A DNA stretch of 64,000 nucleotides from Fistulifera solaris (lineage: Eukaryota > Bacillariophyta > Bacillariophyceae > Naviculales > Stauroneidaceae): contig AP026126.1 of NCBI GenBank assembly GCA_030295235.1, positions 1,426,001 to 1,490,000 of the forward strand. Direction: 5' to 3'. The position numbers and the translations under genes were made by a program. Positions 53,049 to 63,657 of this stretch are shown here, piece by piece (position 1 is the first letter of the stretch; each line of letters starts with the position of its first letter). The notes beneath the pieces were generated by a model. That model saw only the letters and a program-made list of their open reading frames with translations, did not search any database and was not told the origin of the DNA.

Positions 53049-54664
53049 TCAATTATGACTAGCTAAAGGAAGTTGACTCCGTCTTGCAATCTCTTGTTTG
53101 TGGCGACTTGCAAAGGCGATTCGTACTGCTTTTTCAAAGTGCTTCTCGTCAAGATCTTGCTTCCGAGCTAGTTGGCTTTGCAAAACAATAACACTTGTAT
53201 CGTACGTGCTATCTTTGAATTGCGTAGGTCGTAAATGCTGGGCTCCCTCAATGTATCCGTGGCTTCGCGCCGAAAGGACGATATGGAGGCGGCAACATTT
53301 TCCACGCACCATTCGCATAAATGAAGCCTTGGCGAAAGTCTTTGCTTGGGGTGCACTGGCTGAGGTGTCGAATGTCGGAACAATGATTGCATACGTCAGG
53401 CATTTGTTATTTTGATCAGCATCATGAATTGAGTGCTCAATGTTGTCCACCATAGCATTCATCAATCCAGGAGAGAACGGAGGGTTTGCTTCCAAGCAGC
53501 CTTCGACCGGAACGACATTTGCGAAAAAGTTTCCAACGGATCCAAAATGCCAGTCAAGGTCTTCTGAGAACGCTGAGTTAAAGCAGGGCGAGTATGCATT
53601 CAAGGGTGATGCAAAACATTCGTGTACAGGCGAACTACTGAAAAAGTCACCGAGTACTTGAAACACTTCGGAATGAACTGCTCCTTCCATTCCTCCTCCC
53701 CTGAGATCGTCTAAGAGCTGACCACCCGAAAGAGAGGAATATCGCAACACCATGGTCATGACAATTAAATGAAATGCCTGTTTTTCTTTTCTGTCTACAC
53801 CAGTAGATCGCGTCCACTCAAGTTTCGAGGATGTGTCCAAGGCGTGAACGCGAATGAAACGGTGTTCGAGTTTCTCGTAATGCGACTTATTCAACTTGAT
53901 CAGGAAAGGTTTTTTCCACTTCTTTCGGCTAAATTGGAGCGCCACGCAAGATCTGTCATCTTTTGATCAAATTCGATAGTGATTTTTTCGTTTTTTAAAG
54001 GTGTTTGATGCGCACATCGACGGGCTTGCGACTGAATCTCAGGAATGGCCGTTCTTTGTGTTCGTCGGCAAAGTTCCTTCACGATGTTAAGTGCTGCATT
54101 CTCTGCGTCATTGTCGTTCTCCTTTAAGTGCTCAACAAGTTCTCTAACAAGACGTTTGGAAGCAGAATGTTCTTCCGAAACGTTTCCCGTAAGAACGGGA
54201 TCAGCAGGTGTAACTCGTGACAACATTTCCTCTATCTTGCTGTCTAGTAACCATCGCTCGAACGATGGAATTTTGACACCAGTTTGCAAGATAAATTTAG
54301 AAAGCTCTTTGATCTGGAAATGCCTCGCTAGCTCGACTTCGAACGACGGGAGCAAACCAGGTGTATAATCGCCTTTCTTTACGAATAGACCTAAGGAAGA
54401 ATTCCATTCCTGAACCCGTCTTTGTAACTCATTACGGTATTCGTGTGGCACTTGTACTGCTAGCCCCTGAACACTATCCGAAGTTTCGATGCCAGGAAAA
54501 GGTTGTAAAGTTGCCTGGGGTCGAGATGCTGAAGCAAATGCTTCCAGTTCCTGAAGACAATCGTCGATTGACGTCGCTTCAGATGCATGATTCGTCCCTG
54601 AAACGAGGAACAAATCAGACGTCGTTGTTTCGGCGCGCTTGCGCTTCTTGGTTGTCTTAACCAT
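53049..54664 (-). CDS. PCIF1: PCIF1/CAPAM-like cap-proximal m6Am methyltransferase
   Basis: PCIF1 N6-methylates 2'-O-methyladenosine next to the mRNA cap. Start at 54664 (MVKTTKKRKRAETTT, a nuclear-signal-like start). The N-terminal helical half includes EYRNELQRRVQEWNSSLGLF. The catalytic half has HECFASPLNAYSPCFNSAFS, DLDWHFGSVGNFFANVVPVE and GCLEANPPFSPGLMNAMVDN, with the NPPF active-site motif near 53475-53486. No WW domain is seen, unlike vertebrate PCIF1, which binds phosphorylated Pol II CTD with it. The frame breaks at the T-run 53910-53915 (minus A6). One more A reads SGKKPFLIKLNKSHYEKL and gives 538 residues. Confidence 0.82.
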
Positions 54665-55081
54665 TAGAACTACAAATGAGAAAGCTTCCTACTCGTTTCA
54701 ATCGAATACGAAGCATCGTAAACAATATCGTCTCTTTCGTTTTGGTTATGCAGGATTATACGTTTCTTCGCGGTAGATGACAGACAGACAAGGAGCAACT
54801 GGAGGTGCTATTGAAGCTAAGTTCCCTTTACTCCTCTTACTTGTAGTCTATTCCTTTCAGCGAGAGTCCGTCTATTTTGGTTTAACTTACAAGTAGCCAG
54901 ACAACGTGTTTAAAAACCATTCTCTCATTATTTGATATATTTCGATCACTTTTTCCTTTTGCGTAAAACAGTTCTGTAAGTCAATGTACGGGTAGTTGTC
55001 TGCGTCAACTGCAGGTCAAATACTAGAACATACGGATCATGGTGGTAGGAATAGGCATGCTCTTAGTTTAATGGTGAGATA
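54665..55081. other. Intergenic region
   Basis: Upstream of PCIF1 and downstream of the uL15 gene, both on the minus strand. No element recognised. Confidence 0.4.
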
Positions 55082-55522
55082 TTAAGCGGTCAACAGACAT
55101 GCGCCACCGGCTTCCTTGATTTTCTTTTCAGCCAACTTGGAGAAATATTTCGCCTTAACAATAACAGGTACCTTGATTTCACCATTACCGAGCAATTTGA
55201 AATATCCTTTAGATACAAGATCAATTACAGGCGCCTTGCCGCCACCGTTCTTGGCAGCCTCATAAACTCCCCTCACCAGCAACGTTGAAAAGCTTGTCAA
55301 TGTTGACAGTGGGGGTGTAGTCTCGGTTTCGCAGCAAGTGGAATCGACGCATACCGATCTTACCGAAATAACCAGGGTGGTACTTATCCATGAGTGTTCG
55401 GTGGTGGTGTTGACCACCGGCATTACCACGACCACCGGGATGCTTACGGTGCTTTCCGATACGACCATGTCCAGCAGAGACGTGACCTCTCTTTTGCGGT
55501 TCTTGTGATCACGGGTCGGCAT
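55082..55522 (-). CDS. RPL27A: Cytosolic ribosomal protein uL15 (L27a)
   Basis: Component of the 60S subunit. It starts [10 protein letters not shown] and, read in the second frame, continues [20 protein letters not shown] and [20 protein letters not shown], the highly conserved uL15 N-terminus. The C-terminal part ([20 protein letters not shown] ... ACLLTA) is also family-typical. Two indels separate the parts: the plus T-run 55492-55495 (one short) and the C-run 55269-55272 (one long). With both corrected the gene is 146 residues, the usual length, and it cannot be a pseudogene on codon grounds. A 5' UTR intron is likely just upstream. Confidence 0.9.
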   Translation of the reverse strand: MPTRDHKNRKREVTSLLDMVVSESTVSIPVVVVMPVVNTTTEHSWISTTLVISVRSVCVDSTCCETETTPPLSTLTSFSTLLVRGVYEAAKNGGGKAPVIDLVSKGYFKLLGNGEIKVPVIVKAKYFSKLAEKKIKEAGGACLLTA

Positions 55523-55526
55523 ATTT

Positions 55527-55719
55527 CTGCAAAGTATTATAGAGAACAGATCTGTAAGAATATGTCTCGCGGTAATATTGTGTGCTCTCGAGAAAAGACG
55601 ATATAGCGACAAGGATTTCCCAGCTGATATTGGTGTGTATTGCGTCCAGTTATCGCTCCCGCACACATCCAGTTCTCTTCGACTTGGCCAAATAAAATAA
55701 GAATTCTCTCAAATCTTAC
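55527..55719 (-). other. Probable 5' UTR intron of the uL15 gene
   Basis: On the minus strand a GTAAGA donor at 55719 and a TTTGCAG acceptor at 55527 lie four bases before the ATG context. An intron just before the start codon is common for ribosomal protein genes. Inferred from splice signals only. Confidence 0.5.
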
Positions 55720-56108
55720 CTCTATCAAGTCAACAACAAGTGTAATGCCGTTACAAGAGGATCGTCTTGATGATTGCAATCAAATACGGTGCCGTCTGTT
55801 TTGTGAAGCGTGAAAGTAGCAAAGCGGTAAGTGGTAAACGGTAGACGGCTTGACGCTTTTACATAAAACAACAAGGAGTATGGAAATAAACGTGGTGTAC
55901 CGTTACGACGTCAGAAGACCCAAGACCCAAGACCCAAGTCAATAACCTTAAACTTACTTACAATGCGTTATAACGGTGCGCCGTACGTCGGGTCAAAAAA
56001 TTTTCGTTGACAAACACATCCAGATTGCGATGTCCATGTCCATGTCCATTTCATGTTTATTTATATCGCTACAACTCCCTTATCGAAGAACAGAAGGAAA
56101 GCTTTTTA
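55720..56108. other. Divergent promoter region, uL15 / TCAIM-like
   Basis: Contains a triple 'gacccaa' repeat near 55917-55938 and 'atgtcc' repeats near 56030-56047. No gene supported. Confidence 0.45.
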
Positions 56109-57434
56109 ATGTGGCGATCCCTCGCAAAACAAGCGGAAATGACCTTCGGGCGTAGGGCTTTAATCGTCTTTACGAGACCGATTTCTTCGTTCGTTGTACA
56201 AGAGCAAATTTGCAAGCCACGAGGAAATTGCAAGAATGGGCATGTACGAAAGATTTCCTACAAGCTTTTACAACCTCCTAATAAAAACAAAGTGCTACAA
56301 AGTAAAGACTGGTTTTCTAGTGCAAGCGGCCCTGTTCCAACTAACATTACCTCACTGAGGAGTCTCGTGAAGCCCTTTTTGCTCAAGTGTCACCCTGATA
56401 TGCAACAATCGGAGCTATCTAAAACAGTCAACCTATCGGCCATTCAGAATCTTAACGCCTATCTTGATTCTATTCAAGAAATTTTGTCATCGTCTGTGGC
56501 TAGAGAACCATCCGTACGTTTGTTTGAAGTCGATTTTATCATGACTCATAGCGACGACCCCAAACGGCGTGTTAAAAACAAGAAACTCCAAGCTGACGCG
56601 GAATATACGAGCCGTCGAAAGATAGAGCTAGCACTTCCTCCGCTCGACTTGTGTCGAGAAGCTGCGACCAGCCCGTCGGTGCGTCCCCGCATTCATCGGC
56701 ATTCGGCGGGACAGCTGCTTCGACTGTTGCGAATGGCGAGTCTCTCCGTACCACAGAGTCTAGAAGATCATGTGGAAGATGGATATAACGAACAGCAGCC
56801 AGAACGAACACGGATGAATATATGGGATTTAGAAGTAGATTTAGACAAAGATTTTGGCGCGCGCCGTTCGTATGGGGCGCCGCGCCGCGAAACGCCGTAC
56901 GAGGAGAGCCGTCGAAAGTTCGTGGAACGGATCAATTGGGAAAAGTACGATCGCATGTATGAAAAAGCCGTAGCCGACATGGAAGCTGACTTTGCTACCA
57001 GAGGACTACTAGCCAACAACCCCGTTGGGCAACGTCGAATGATTGCGAATGTTCTTTCGAAGGTGCGCATAGGTAAAGAGATATCGGGATGGGAACAGCT
57101 GGTTGCTGTGCGACGGTTGTCTCTTCTCTTCCAGCAAAACTTTGAACTACTGCACATGGAAGAATTCGGTAGGTTGTGGGAAAAGTGTGCCATTGTGCTG
57201 ACGCCAACTCGCAATTTCAATACAAGTCCCTCCGCTTTGCATAAGCGACGTTTGAAACAGGAAGAAACAGGATTTGCTTTTACTTTGCATCCAGATTTCT
57301 CCATCACCATTGAGATCCCTTTGGATTTTGGTGATGAAGAAGTGATACGGGAATTGGAACGAAATGTATGGGACATGTATGATCTGATCCAGGAAGGTTT
57401 GGAGGATATTGTAGATGCGGAGATGCTCACATGA
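56109..57434 (+). CDS. TCAIM-family (DUF4460/DUF4461) protein, probably mitochondrial
   Basis: Start at 56109 (MWRSLAKQAEMTFGRRALIV), a presequence-like N-terminus. The upstream in-frame region has no ATG. A J-like helix (SLRSLVKPFLLKCHPDMQQS) followed by NLSAIQNLNAYLDSIQEIL is the DUF4460 pattern of TCAIM proteins. The middle is long, basic and helical (RRKFVERINWEKYDRMYEKA), then a C-terminal block (LHPDFSITIEIPLDFGDEEV) typical of the second DUF. In animals TCAIM is a mitochondrial protein with a poorly defined role. 441 residues, no introns or breaks. Confidence 0.7.
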   Translation: MWRSLAKQAEMTFGRRALIVFTRPISSFVVQEQICKPRGNCKNGHVRKISYKLLQPPNKNKVLQSKDWFSSASGPVPTNITSLRSLVKPFLLKCHPDMQQSELSKTVNLSAIQNLNAYLDSIQEILSSSVAREPSVRLFEVDFIMTHSDDPKRRVKNKKLQADAEYTSRRKIELALPPLDLCREAATSPSVRPRIHRHSAGQLLRLLRMASLSVPQSLEDHVEDGYNEQQPERTRMNIWDLEVDLDKDFGARRSYGAPRRETPYEESRRKFVERINWEKYDRMYEKAVADMEADFATRGLLANNPVGQRRMIANVLSKVRIGKEISGWEQLVAVRRLSLLFQQNFELLHMEEFGRLWEKCAIVLTPTRNFNTSPSALHKRRLKQEETGFAFTLHPDFSITIEIPLDFGDEEVIRELERNVWDMYDLIQEGLEDIVDAEMLT

Positions 57435-57830
57435 AATTTTTAATTGTCAGTCTACGGAATGCATTTTCATTTTTGCTCTAAGAATCTAAGGACATATAAA
57501 TAATAGATTCTTGGGTCGGCGTACCAGGTAGTCTTTTACTACTTGAAATAATTTGGTACGCGGTTACCTTATTATTGTCACACCGAAACGCGAGTCAATG
57601 AGTCGTGAAAAGGCGAGGCGAGATGCATGGGTCGTGTACCTGGTACTTGTACCTGGTATTATGTGTTTTGAAAAAAAGAAACAAAATGGACGAAGACAAA
57701 ACTTACACACGCAAGCCCCATCTCGCACTTCAGATTTCAAGCAATCGTTACAACACAAGTCGCAACCGTTCCGGCAGTTTTGGAAAGAATTACTGTTGAT
57801 TATACTATCACTGAATAAATTTTTGGCAAC
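57435..57830. other. Intergenic region
   Basis: Contains GTACC-rich words near 57519-57527 and 57635-57659 (ACCTGGTACTTGTACCTGG), part of the dispersed GGTAC pattern. No gene supported. Confidence 0.4.
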
Positions 57831-59290
57831 ATGAGTAAGTGAGAAGAACAGGAGTGTTTGCGTCATTTCTTTTGGATCGAATCATCGCTGACGTTTTGTA
57901 CCTCTATAGTGGACGAATGGCAGAGACGTATGAAGGAGGAGAAGGAAAAGGAGCGATTAAAGCAGAAGGAATCGGCGGAGATGCTACAGGGATATCGAGG
58001 TAACGATATTCGCGAAGCGGATAGGAAATTGAAGGCGATGAAAGAAGAGGAAAGGAAAAAGCAGCAAGAAACGGCCAAAATCTTGCAAGGATATAGAAGC
58101 TCTGGAATTAGCGAAGAAGAGCGCAAGCTAAAAGCCATGAAAGAAGAGGAACGAAAGAAACAACAGGAAGCTGAATCTTTGCTTCATAGCTTCAAAAAAA
58201 CTGAAGAACCGGATGCCAAAGCAAGGCCCCAAAGACGAGAAGAGCACACATACCCTGAGCCTGTGAATAAATCGCCTTTGCAGCAGAACGATATAACATA
58301 CATTTCGCCTGGATCCGTTGCTGAGAGAAAGAAATCATTCAGTTCGCAATATCAACCATCAGTTAATGATCTCACTGCTTCACCAAACTCGAAGAGTTTG
58401 AAAGGCGTTCCGTTACTGGAGGTAGTAGGCGAAGAAGCAATTCACGGAAACACAAATCAACACATCGAAAATGTCGGTGATGCAACGAAGGTGCTGGAGC
58501 CAGATTCTGAAAATTATCCTCTGCAGGATGTCGATGCAGAAACGGAAGCTACAGGGATTGCACAAGCCGAAAAAAGCTCAGCCATACAATCCACTTTGGA
58601 AGACGCAAACAATGACAAATCGGATAGTGTGCAAAATGCAGCTCAAGAAATGCCAAACGATTTTATTGCTGCAGAGCCCGTCGAAGATCGTTTTGATGTG
58701 TTCTTTTCGTTTGGAATAATAACAGATAAAGGCAACCCAACACTTGGCACCTACATGAGCGCAGTGAGCGAAGTTATCCAAAAAAAGATTCCAAGAGAAG
58801 ATTCGACAATGAAGATTCGCTTCGATCCTAGTTATCAGCCGTATGTGGTCGATGAGAAGCTGGACAGTAAGAATTGGTTTGCGATTTGTTTCTATCCGTG
58901 TGAAATCGTGCTAACGACATTACTTTCATCCGCACAGGCAACTACGTTGACACACGAAATCGTCCCGATATTCGTCGGTTAATTATAACTGCAGCTGTAC
59001 CATTGATGCTATCAGCAGGAGTAAGTAAAGAACAAGCTCAGCAGGTCGCAACTTCCGCGTTAGCCGACGCCATTCGATCTCAGACCTTTTTAGATTTGCT
59101 CGGGAAAAGTAACGCCATAGGTCTTGCTTTTACCTTAAGACGCCGACTGACTATTTTAGCTAGTTACTTGCTAGTCTCGGTAGATTCAATTAGTCTAGGT
59201 ATTACCTGGTACCAGTTGGTCCCCCTGATTATAGAAAACGTATCTTTGTCATCGCTCGGTTCTGCGCTTTCGAATTCATTCATCGCTTAA
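57831..59290 (+). CDS. Uncharacterised coiled-coil protein with a 4-nt first coding exon
   Basis: Exon 1 is ATGA only (57831-57834), ending at a consensus GTAAGT donor. Exon 2 is 57910-58866 and exon 3 is 58938-59290; all junctions are in frame and give MMDEWQRRMKEEKEKERLKQ... (437 residues). The N-terminus is a charged coiled coil with two tandem 30-residue units beginning LQGYRGNDIREADRKLKAMK and LQGYRSSGISEEERKLKAMK, plus a partial third. The middle is acidic and Ser-rich. The C-terminal part has a folded look (DRFDVFFSFGIITDKGNPTL; RRRLTILASYLLVSVDSISL), possibly with one or two membrane segments. I do not recognise the family. Without the tiny exon the frame opens with no suitable ATG. 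Confidence 0.6.
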
Positions 59291-59566
59291 ACGGACATAA
59301 AAACCACGTAGGCGTCAGAACGTCAGACGGTTGTCACTCGTCCGTCGACCGTTGGTTTTGCTGACGCACCTGGATTACTAAAGAGACCCGGAGGATCGCA
59401 GCTTGAAGGATCGCGTGTTCAAGAGCCATTTAGTAGGTAGCGTTCTCTGCCAACAGGCAACGGCGAAATAAAACCACCCATCATTTACCTTGTCGTTACG
59501 ATAAAACTAAAAGACCCTTCGAAAAAGAAAATCACAGCTGAATAACGCATTTGAAAGCGAAAGAAC

Positions 59567-61473
59567 ATGCATACTATACACTTCGAAAGGCCTCAACAAT
59601 TATCAAAGAAACGGCGGCTACCCGTTCAGCTTGTTGTGGCTGCCATGTTAATACAAGGATCGGCAGGCTTGGCGGTCGCAACCAAACACCCACGACAAGC
59701 TAGTCGAAGACGAACTGCTATGACGCGTACCAGCGAAGTGCAGCCGGTCGAACCTCGCTCGAGTTCGTCAGAGCAGCGGCGGACAGAGGCCTACAAGGCT
59801 ATGGATCGCAACAAAGTTAAATCTGCCTTGCAAGATGCCAGTGTCCTTGAATTGCTATCCGATCAATTCTTATATCCACCATCTACCAACCGCCCGAAAG
59901 GTCGACCTGAATTTGTTCCTGGTGCTATGAAGTATGAAACGATGCAACGATTCCGTGAGCGACAGGAAGCTTTGGAGCAAGCTTCGAATATGCCAATTGT
60001 GAGTGACGCCGAAGCAGCAGCTATTGTCCCTTTTTGAACGAAATCGTGGAGCAAAAATCAGCGCTGAAAACAAAACGAAAGTCCGGTGTGAAAGGCGCCA
60101 CCTCGGATGTAGATGAGGAGAAGGAGGAGCCCACGACCACGCGGAAACGCTTTGTCAAAAACTTGCCGAAACGCAAAGACACGGAGCAAGCCAATTTGGA
60201 TCATGAAGAATTCTCCAAACGGTCGAAAAATGTGAATGGTATGGATCTCCATCAGTATTACAGAACTGACTTACTTACTGCAGAGGAGGAGTACTCGCTG
60301 GGAATGAAGATTATGTTCATGGTTAAATGTGAGCAAGTCCACAATGGACTTGCGTCTGAGCTTTCAAGGTTACCAACCTTCGTTGAATGGGCAGAAGCAT
60401 GTGGTTTTACGGATGAAGATTCAAGCTACGTTCCAGCGCTGGGAGATGAGCAACTACGACCCGCGGGGAGCGAAACGATGTTTGAAGAGCTTGACCCTGG
60501 AACGTTTGTCGGAAACGGATTGGCGGTCGAAGTCGGACCAGGCCGTGGAAGGGGCCGCGTCCAGAAACCTTTACCTACAAAGCTGAAAAACTTCTACGAT
60601 GATAGCGATGTTCGCTTCGAAGATGTCAAGAAACGCTCGAAAAAGTCGTTACAGCCAGTAAATCGCGGCACTGTTACAGATTTTATTGAGTTGATGATGA
60701 CTTGTCGCGAAGCAAAACAGAAAATGGTACAGAGTAATATGAGACTGGTGGTCAGTATTGCACGCAAGTACTCAAATGTTGGAGTCGGTCTTCAGGATCT
60801 CATCCAGGAAGGGAGTTTGGGTCTTTCGAGGGCTGCCGAGAAATTTGATCCGAAGAAAGGTTTCAAATTTTCTACCTATGCATCATGGTGGATCCAGCAG
60901 GCCGTCTTTCGCTCGATTGCGTACCATTCCAGGACCATTCGTTTGCCAGTTCACGTCCATAATCTTTTGAATCGGGTGCGTAAAATCAAAAATACATTGC
61001 AAGGAGAGCTAGGGAGAGTTCCAACCAACGAGGAACTTGCTGCTGAGTTAGGAATGTCCGTTCAGAAGTTTAACAAAATGATTCATCTGACAAGACGTTC
61101 CATTTCACTCGAGTCGCCGAAATACAAGAGTAATCCAAAAGATCTTGGCCACGAAAGTGAGGATCTACTTGTTGATACAATCTCAGCCAGCTCGACGGAG
61201 ATTGAGTCCGCCCCTGAAAAGCAAGTTGATCATGGTTTGTTTCATAACGATTTGAAGGAAATGCTTACTATTCTTGACGACGACGAACGGAACGTGATCA
61301 TGTCACGTTACGGTTTGGAGGACGGTTTAACACGAACAGTGACAGCGGTTGCGGCCGAAATGAAACGTTCCAAAGCGTGGGTGCGTTCGCAAGAATGTAG
61401 AGCTCTTCGGAAATTGCGTCGGCCTTGGTACGAAAAGAAGCTTAGAGAACACCAAAATGCTTTAGCTTCGTAA
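59567..61473 (+). CDS. Nucleus-encoded plastid RNA polymerase sigma-70 factor
   Basis: Directs the bacterial-type plastid RNA polymerase to promoters. Start at 59567; the N-terminus ([20 protein letters not shown], then [17 protein letters not shown]) combines a basic start with a signal-like stretch. Sigma region 1.2 is [20 protein letters not shown]; region 2 is [40 protein letters not shown] and [17 protein letters not shown]; region 3 is [20 protein letters not shown]; region 4 ends with [19 protein letters not shown]. The two halves overlap in different frames at the T-run 60031-60035. One more T gives [15 protein letters not shown] and 635 residues. It carries a long acidic insert between regions 1.2 and 2. 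Plastid location is inferred. Confidence 0.85.
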
Positions 61474-61840
61474 CGAATGATGCTTGTGTAGGATAAAATA
61501 TAGGGACAACAAGAAACCTTTCTAGTCTTTCTATCAGTTTCCTTTGTAGGCGGGATATACTGTGACATGGCAACGCATGACATGCATCATGGAAGTTACA
61601 GAAAATAAAGTCGAGACCAAAACAAAGAACCTAGAAGCTCTTCTATTTGGAAATTGGAAATAGCCATCTGGACCCTTCAGCTAGCGGTGCAGAGGATTGA
61701 TCCTTGGGAACATGGCTAGAATTTATCCTTACCTTTTAACCAAAATTAGGGCACTACCTGGTACCTCCAGGTAGAAACTACAAGTACTTGTACCAAAACA
61801 AAATCATCCTTGGTAATGGTGTTGGCATTCAAATCGGCAA
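61474..61840. other. Intergenic region before the 5S gene
   Basis: Contains ACCTGGTACCTCCAGGT (61756-61772), another GGTACC-type palindrome. No protein gene supported. Confidence 0.45.
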
Positions 61841-61958
61841 AAGAACAACACCCGGGATTCCAACGTGGTCCCCCACCGTAGTACTAACCGGGCCTGACGA
61901 TGCTTAACTTCGCTGAGCAGACGGGAAGCGGTGCTGTCATCGTAGTATGGTCGTTCCT
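61841..61958 (-). rRNA. 5S ribosomal RNA
   Basis: 118 nt on the minus strand. The transcript starts AGGAACGACCATACTACGA and contains the hallmark CGAAGTTAAGCA and GGCCCGGTTAGTACT blocks, then CCCGGGTGTTG. The 5' end pairs with the 3' end (AGGAACGAC with GTTGTTCTT; helix I). TTTT directly follows, a pol III terminator. A single copy is present here, lying alone between two protein genes. Confidence 0.93.
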
Positions 61959-62168
61959 ACCGTTTGGAAAAACTTTTGTTACACAAACGTTGAAAAAATG
62001 TGGGCGACAAATAAATGATTTTTTGTTGCAAACTTGAAGTGGTTAGTACAAGGTACAGTACCTGGTTCCTCGTATCATCAATTGCTGCTTACTTTTTTTT
62101 CGTCGCTTACATCACCGACTCTCTCTGCGCTTTGTTCGCCATTATCCTTGCTAACGCATTACTTGACT
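61959..62168. other. 5' flank of 5S rRNA and of elongin C
   Basis: Short spacer between the 5S gene (minus) and elongin C (plus), with GTACAAGGTACAGTACC near 62045-62061. Confidence 0.4.
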
Positions 62169-62477
62169 ATGAGCACCAGCGAGAATGTTCAATACGTCAA
62201 ACTAGTATCTGCTGAGGGGCATGAATTCTTCCTCGACAAGGAAGTCGCAATTTCTTCGAGCAAAACAATTCGTCTCATGCTCGAAGGATCTTTTCGAGAA
62301 GCTCAAGACAATGTCATACGATTGCCCGACTTAGCGGGATACGTCTTAGAGCGCGTTGTGAAGTATATGCATTACAAGGCTCAATATCGCGATTCGACGG
62401 CACGGATCCCCGAATTTGTGATCGAGCCAGAAGTTGCGATGGAGCTCATTATTGCAGCGAAGTATCTAGATTGCTAA
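62169..62477 (+). CDS. ELOC: Elongin C (Skp1-like adaptor)
   Basis: 102 residues, close to the 112 of human elongin C. It folds like a BTB/Skp1 domain and links SOCS/BC-box proteins to cullin ubiquitin ligases, and also serves the elongin complex. Start at 62169 (MSTSENVQYVKLVSAEGHEF). Conserved SSKTIRLMLEGSFREAQDNV, RLPDLAGYVLERVVKYMHYK and C-terminal PEFVIEPEVAMELIIAAKYL then DC are all diagnostic (the 'F.I.PE.A.ELL.AA.FLDC' end). No intron or break. The longer upstream frame has no start support. Confidence 0.93.
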   Translation: MSTSENVQYVKLVSAEGHEFFLDKEVAISSSKTIRLMLEGSFREAQDNVIRLPDLAGYVLERVVKYMHYKAQYRDSTARIPEFVIEPEVAMELIIAAKYLDC

Positions 62478-62545
62478 AATTCAATTTCCTAATGAATCTA
62501 GCAGCTGAGTAGCATAGTTTAATCAATCGACAAAACGGTATTGAC

Positions 62546-63657
62546 CTATAGATTTCGGTGCTTTTCGATCAGCGGTAGCATAATTCTCAACTGCTCTCTA
62601 GCTTTCCTTGTATTCTCAATTTCGTGGGTTAATAAAAACCAAGGGGACTTGAGCAAGATATTAGCCGGCATGCGTTGTTCTGTGATAGAGGTGTGAGGCC
62701 TTTATTTCCGATACGCAGAATGCCACACACGTAGTGAGCGAACAATCAACTTACCAGGGTCGGCATGCAAAGAGCATGCAATGATCTCTTCAAACCAGAA
62801 TGGCACTTAAAGGACAGAAGTTCGTTAAGATCAGACTCTTCTACTGTCACGAGCAAGTCAACAAGAGAATCAATTTTTGAAAAGGGATGCTTGCCGGTTA
62901 CGCACTCGTAGACAACCAACCCAAAACTCCATATATCACTAAGACGCCCATAGGATTTGGTCAAACGCTCGGGTGCCATGTATTTTGCTGTTCCGAGTAC
63001 AGTCGAATTGAGGGTCTGTTCCCCGAGCGATGCCATGCCAGCGTCACACAATTTGACTTCTCCATCGGAACTCAGCAATACGTTTGCCGGCTTTAAATCA
63101 CGATGCATGATACCTTTTTCGTGCAGATCTCTCAAGCCAAGCAAGATCTGATACGCAATGGGAGCAACCATAGCCTCTTTCATGGCCTTCGTTTGCTGTA
63201 TTGTAGCATCCAAGGAGCCTAAATTCATGTACTCGAGGACCATCGTGATATGAGTTTCTTCCAAGTAAGCGCCATAGAGCCTTATTACGTGATCACTTTG
63301 AACTTTCGTCAATGCTTTTAACTCTCTCACGAGCATGCTACGTCTCTCTGAAGAACCACTGATCACTCGAAAATCTTTTACCGCGACCGTTGAAACATCA
63401 CCGTTCTTGCGTGTCCACAAACCTACGCGTACTTCACTGAACGCTCCTTTCCCAATGATATGGCCAAGCTGGAGAGATCCTGGAGCAATCTCGCCTCGTG
63501 ACAGAGTTTCGCCCTCCAGTCGAAGAAAATCCGCACCGATGGTTACGCCTTCATAACGAAAATGTTCGTCATCCGAGTGAAAAGAACAATTCAATTCTTC
63601 GGCTTCAGTATTTATTGCGTCGATGTTCAGAGAAAGTATATCAATGCGCCTCGTCAT
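62546..63657 (-). CDS. MAP-kinase-kinase-like (STE7-type) protein kinase with DAG motif
   Basis: Two exons: 62755-63657 and 62546-62679, joined by a 75-nt intron (GTAAGT...ACAG). The second exon supplies the kinase end (EQRMPANILLKSPWF; REQLRIMLPLIEKHRN). Motifs: IGKGAFSEVRVG (P-loop), VAVKDF (Lys), MHRDLKPANVLL (catalytic loop), LCDAGMASLG (DFG replaced by DAG), GTAKYMAPERL and DIWSFGLVVYECVTG. The MKK resemblance is in MHRDLKPANVL and GLVVYE. A one-base shift near 62807-62808 (AA for AAA on the minus strand) restores FKVPFWFEEIIACSLHADP; total about 345 residues. Substrate is unknown. The N-terminal 60 residues have no recognised docking site. Confidence 0.8.

Noticed and set aside
55527-55666. 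Upstream extension of the uL15 reading frame
   Set aside because: It starts only at GTG and crosses a clear TTTGCAG acceptor; the conserved protein starts at [10 protein letters not shown].
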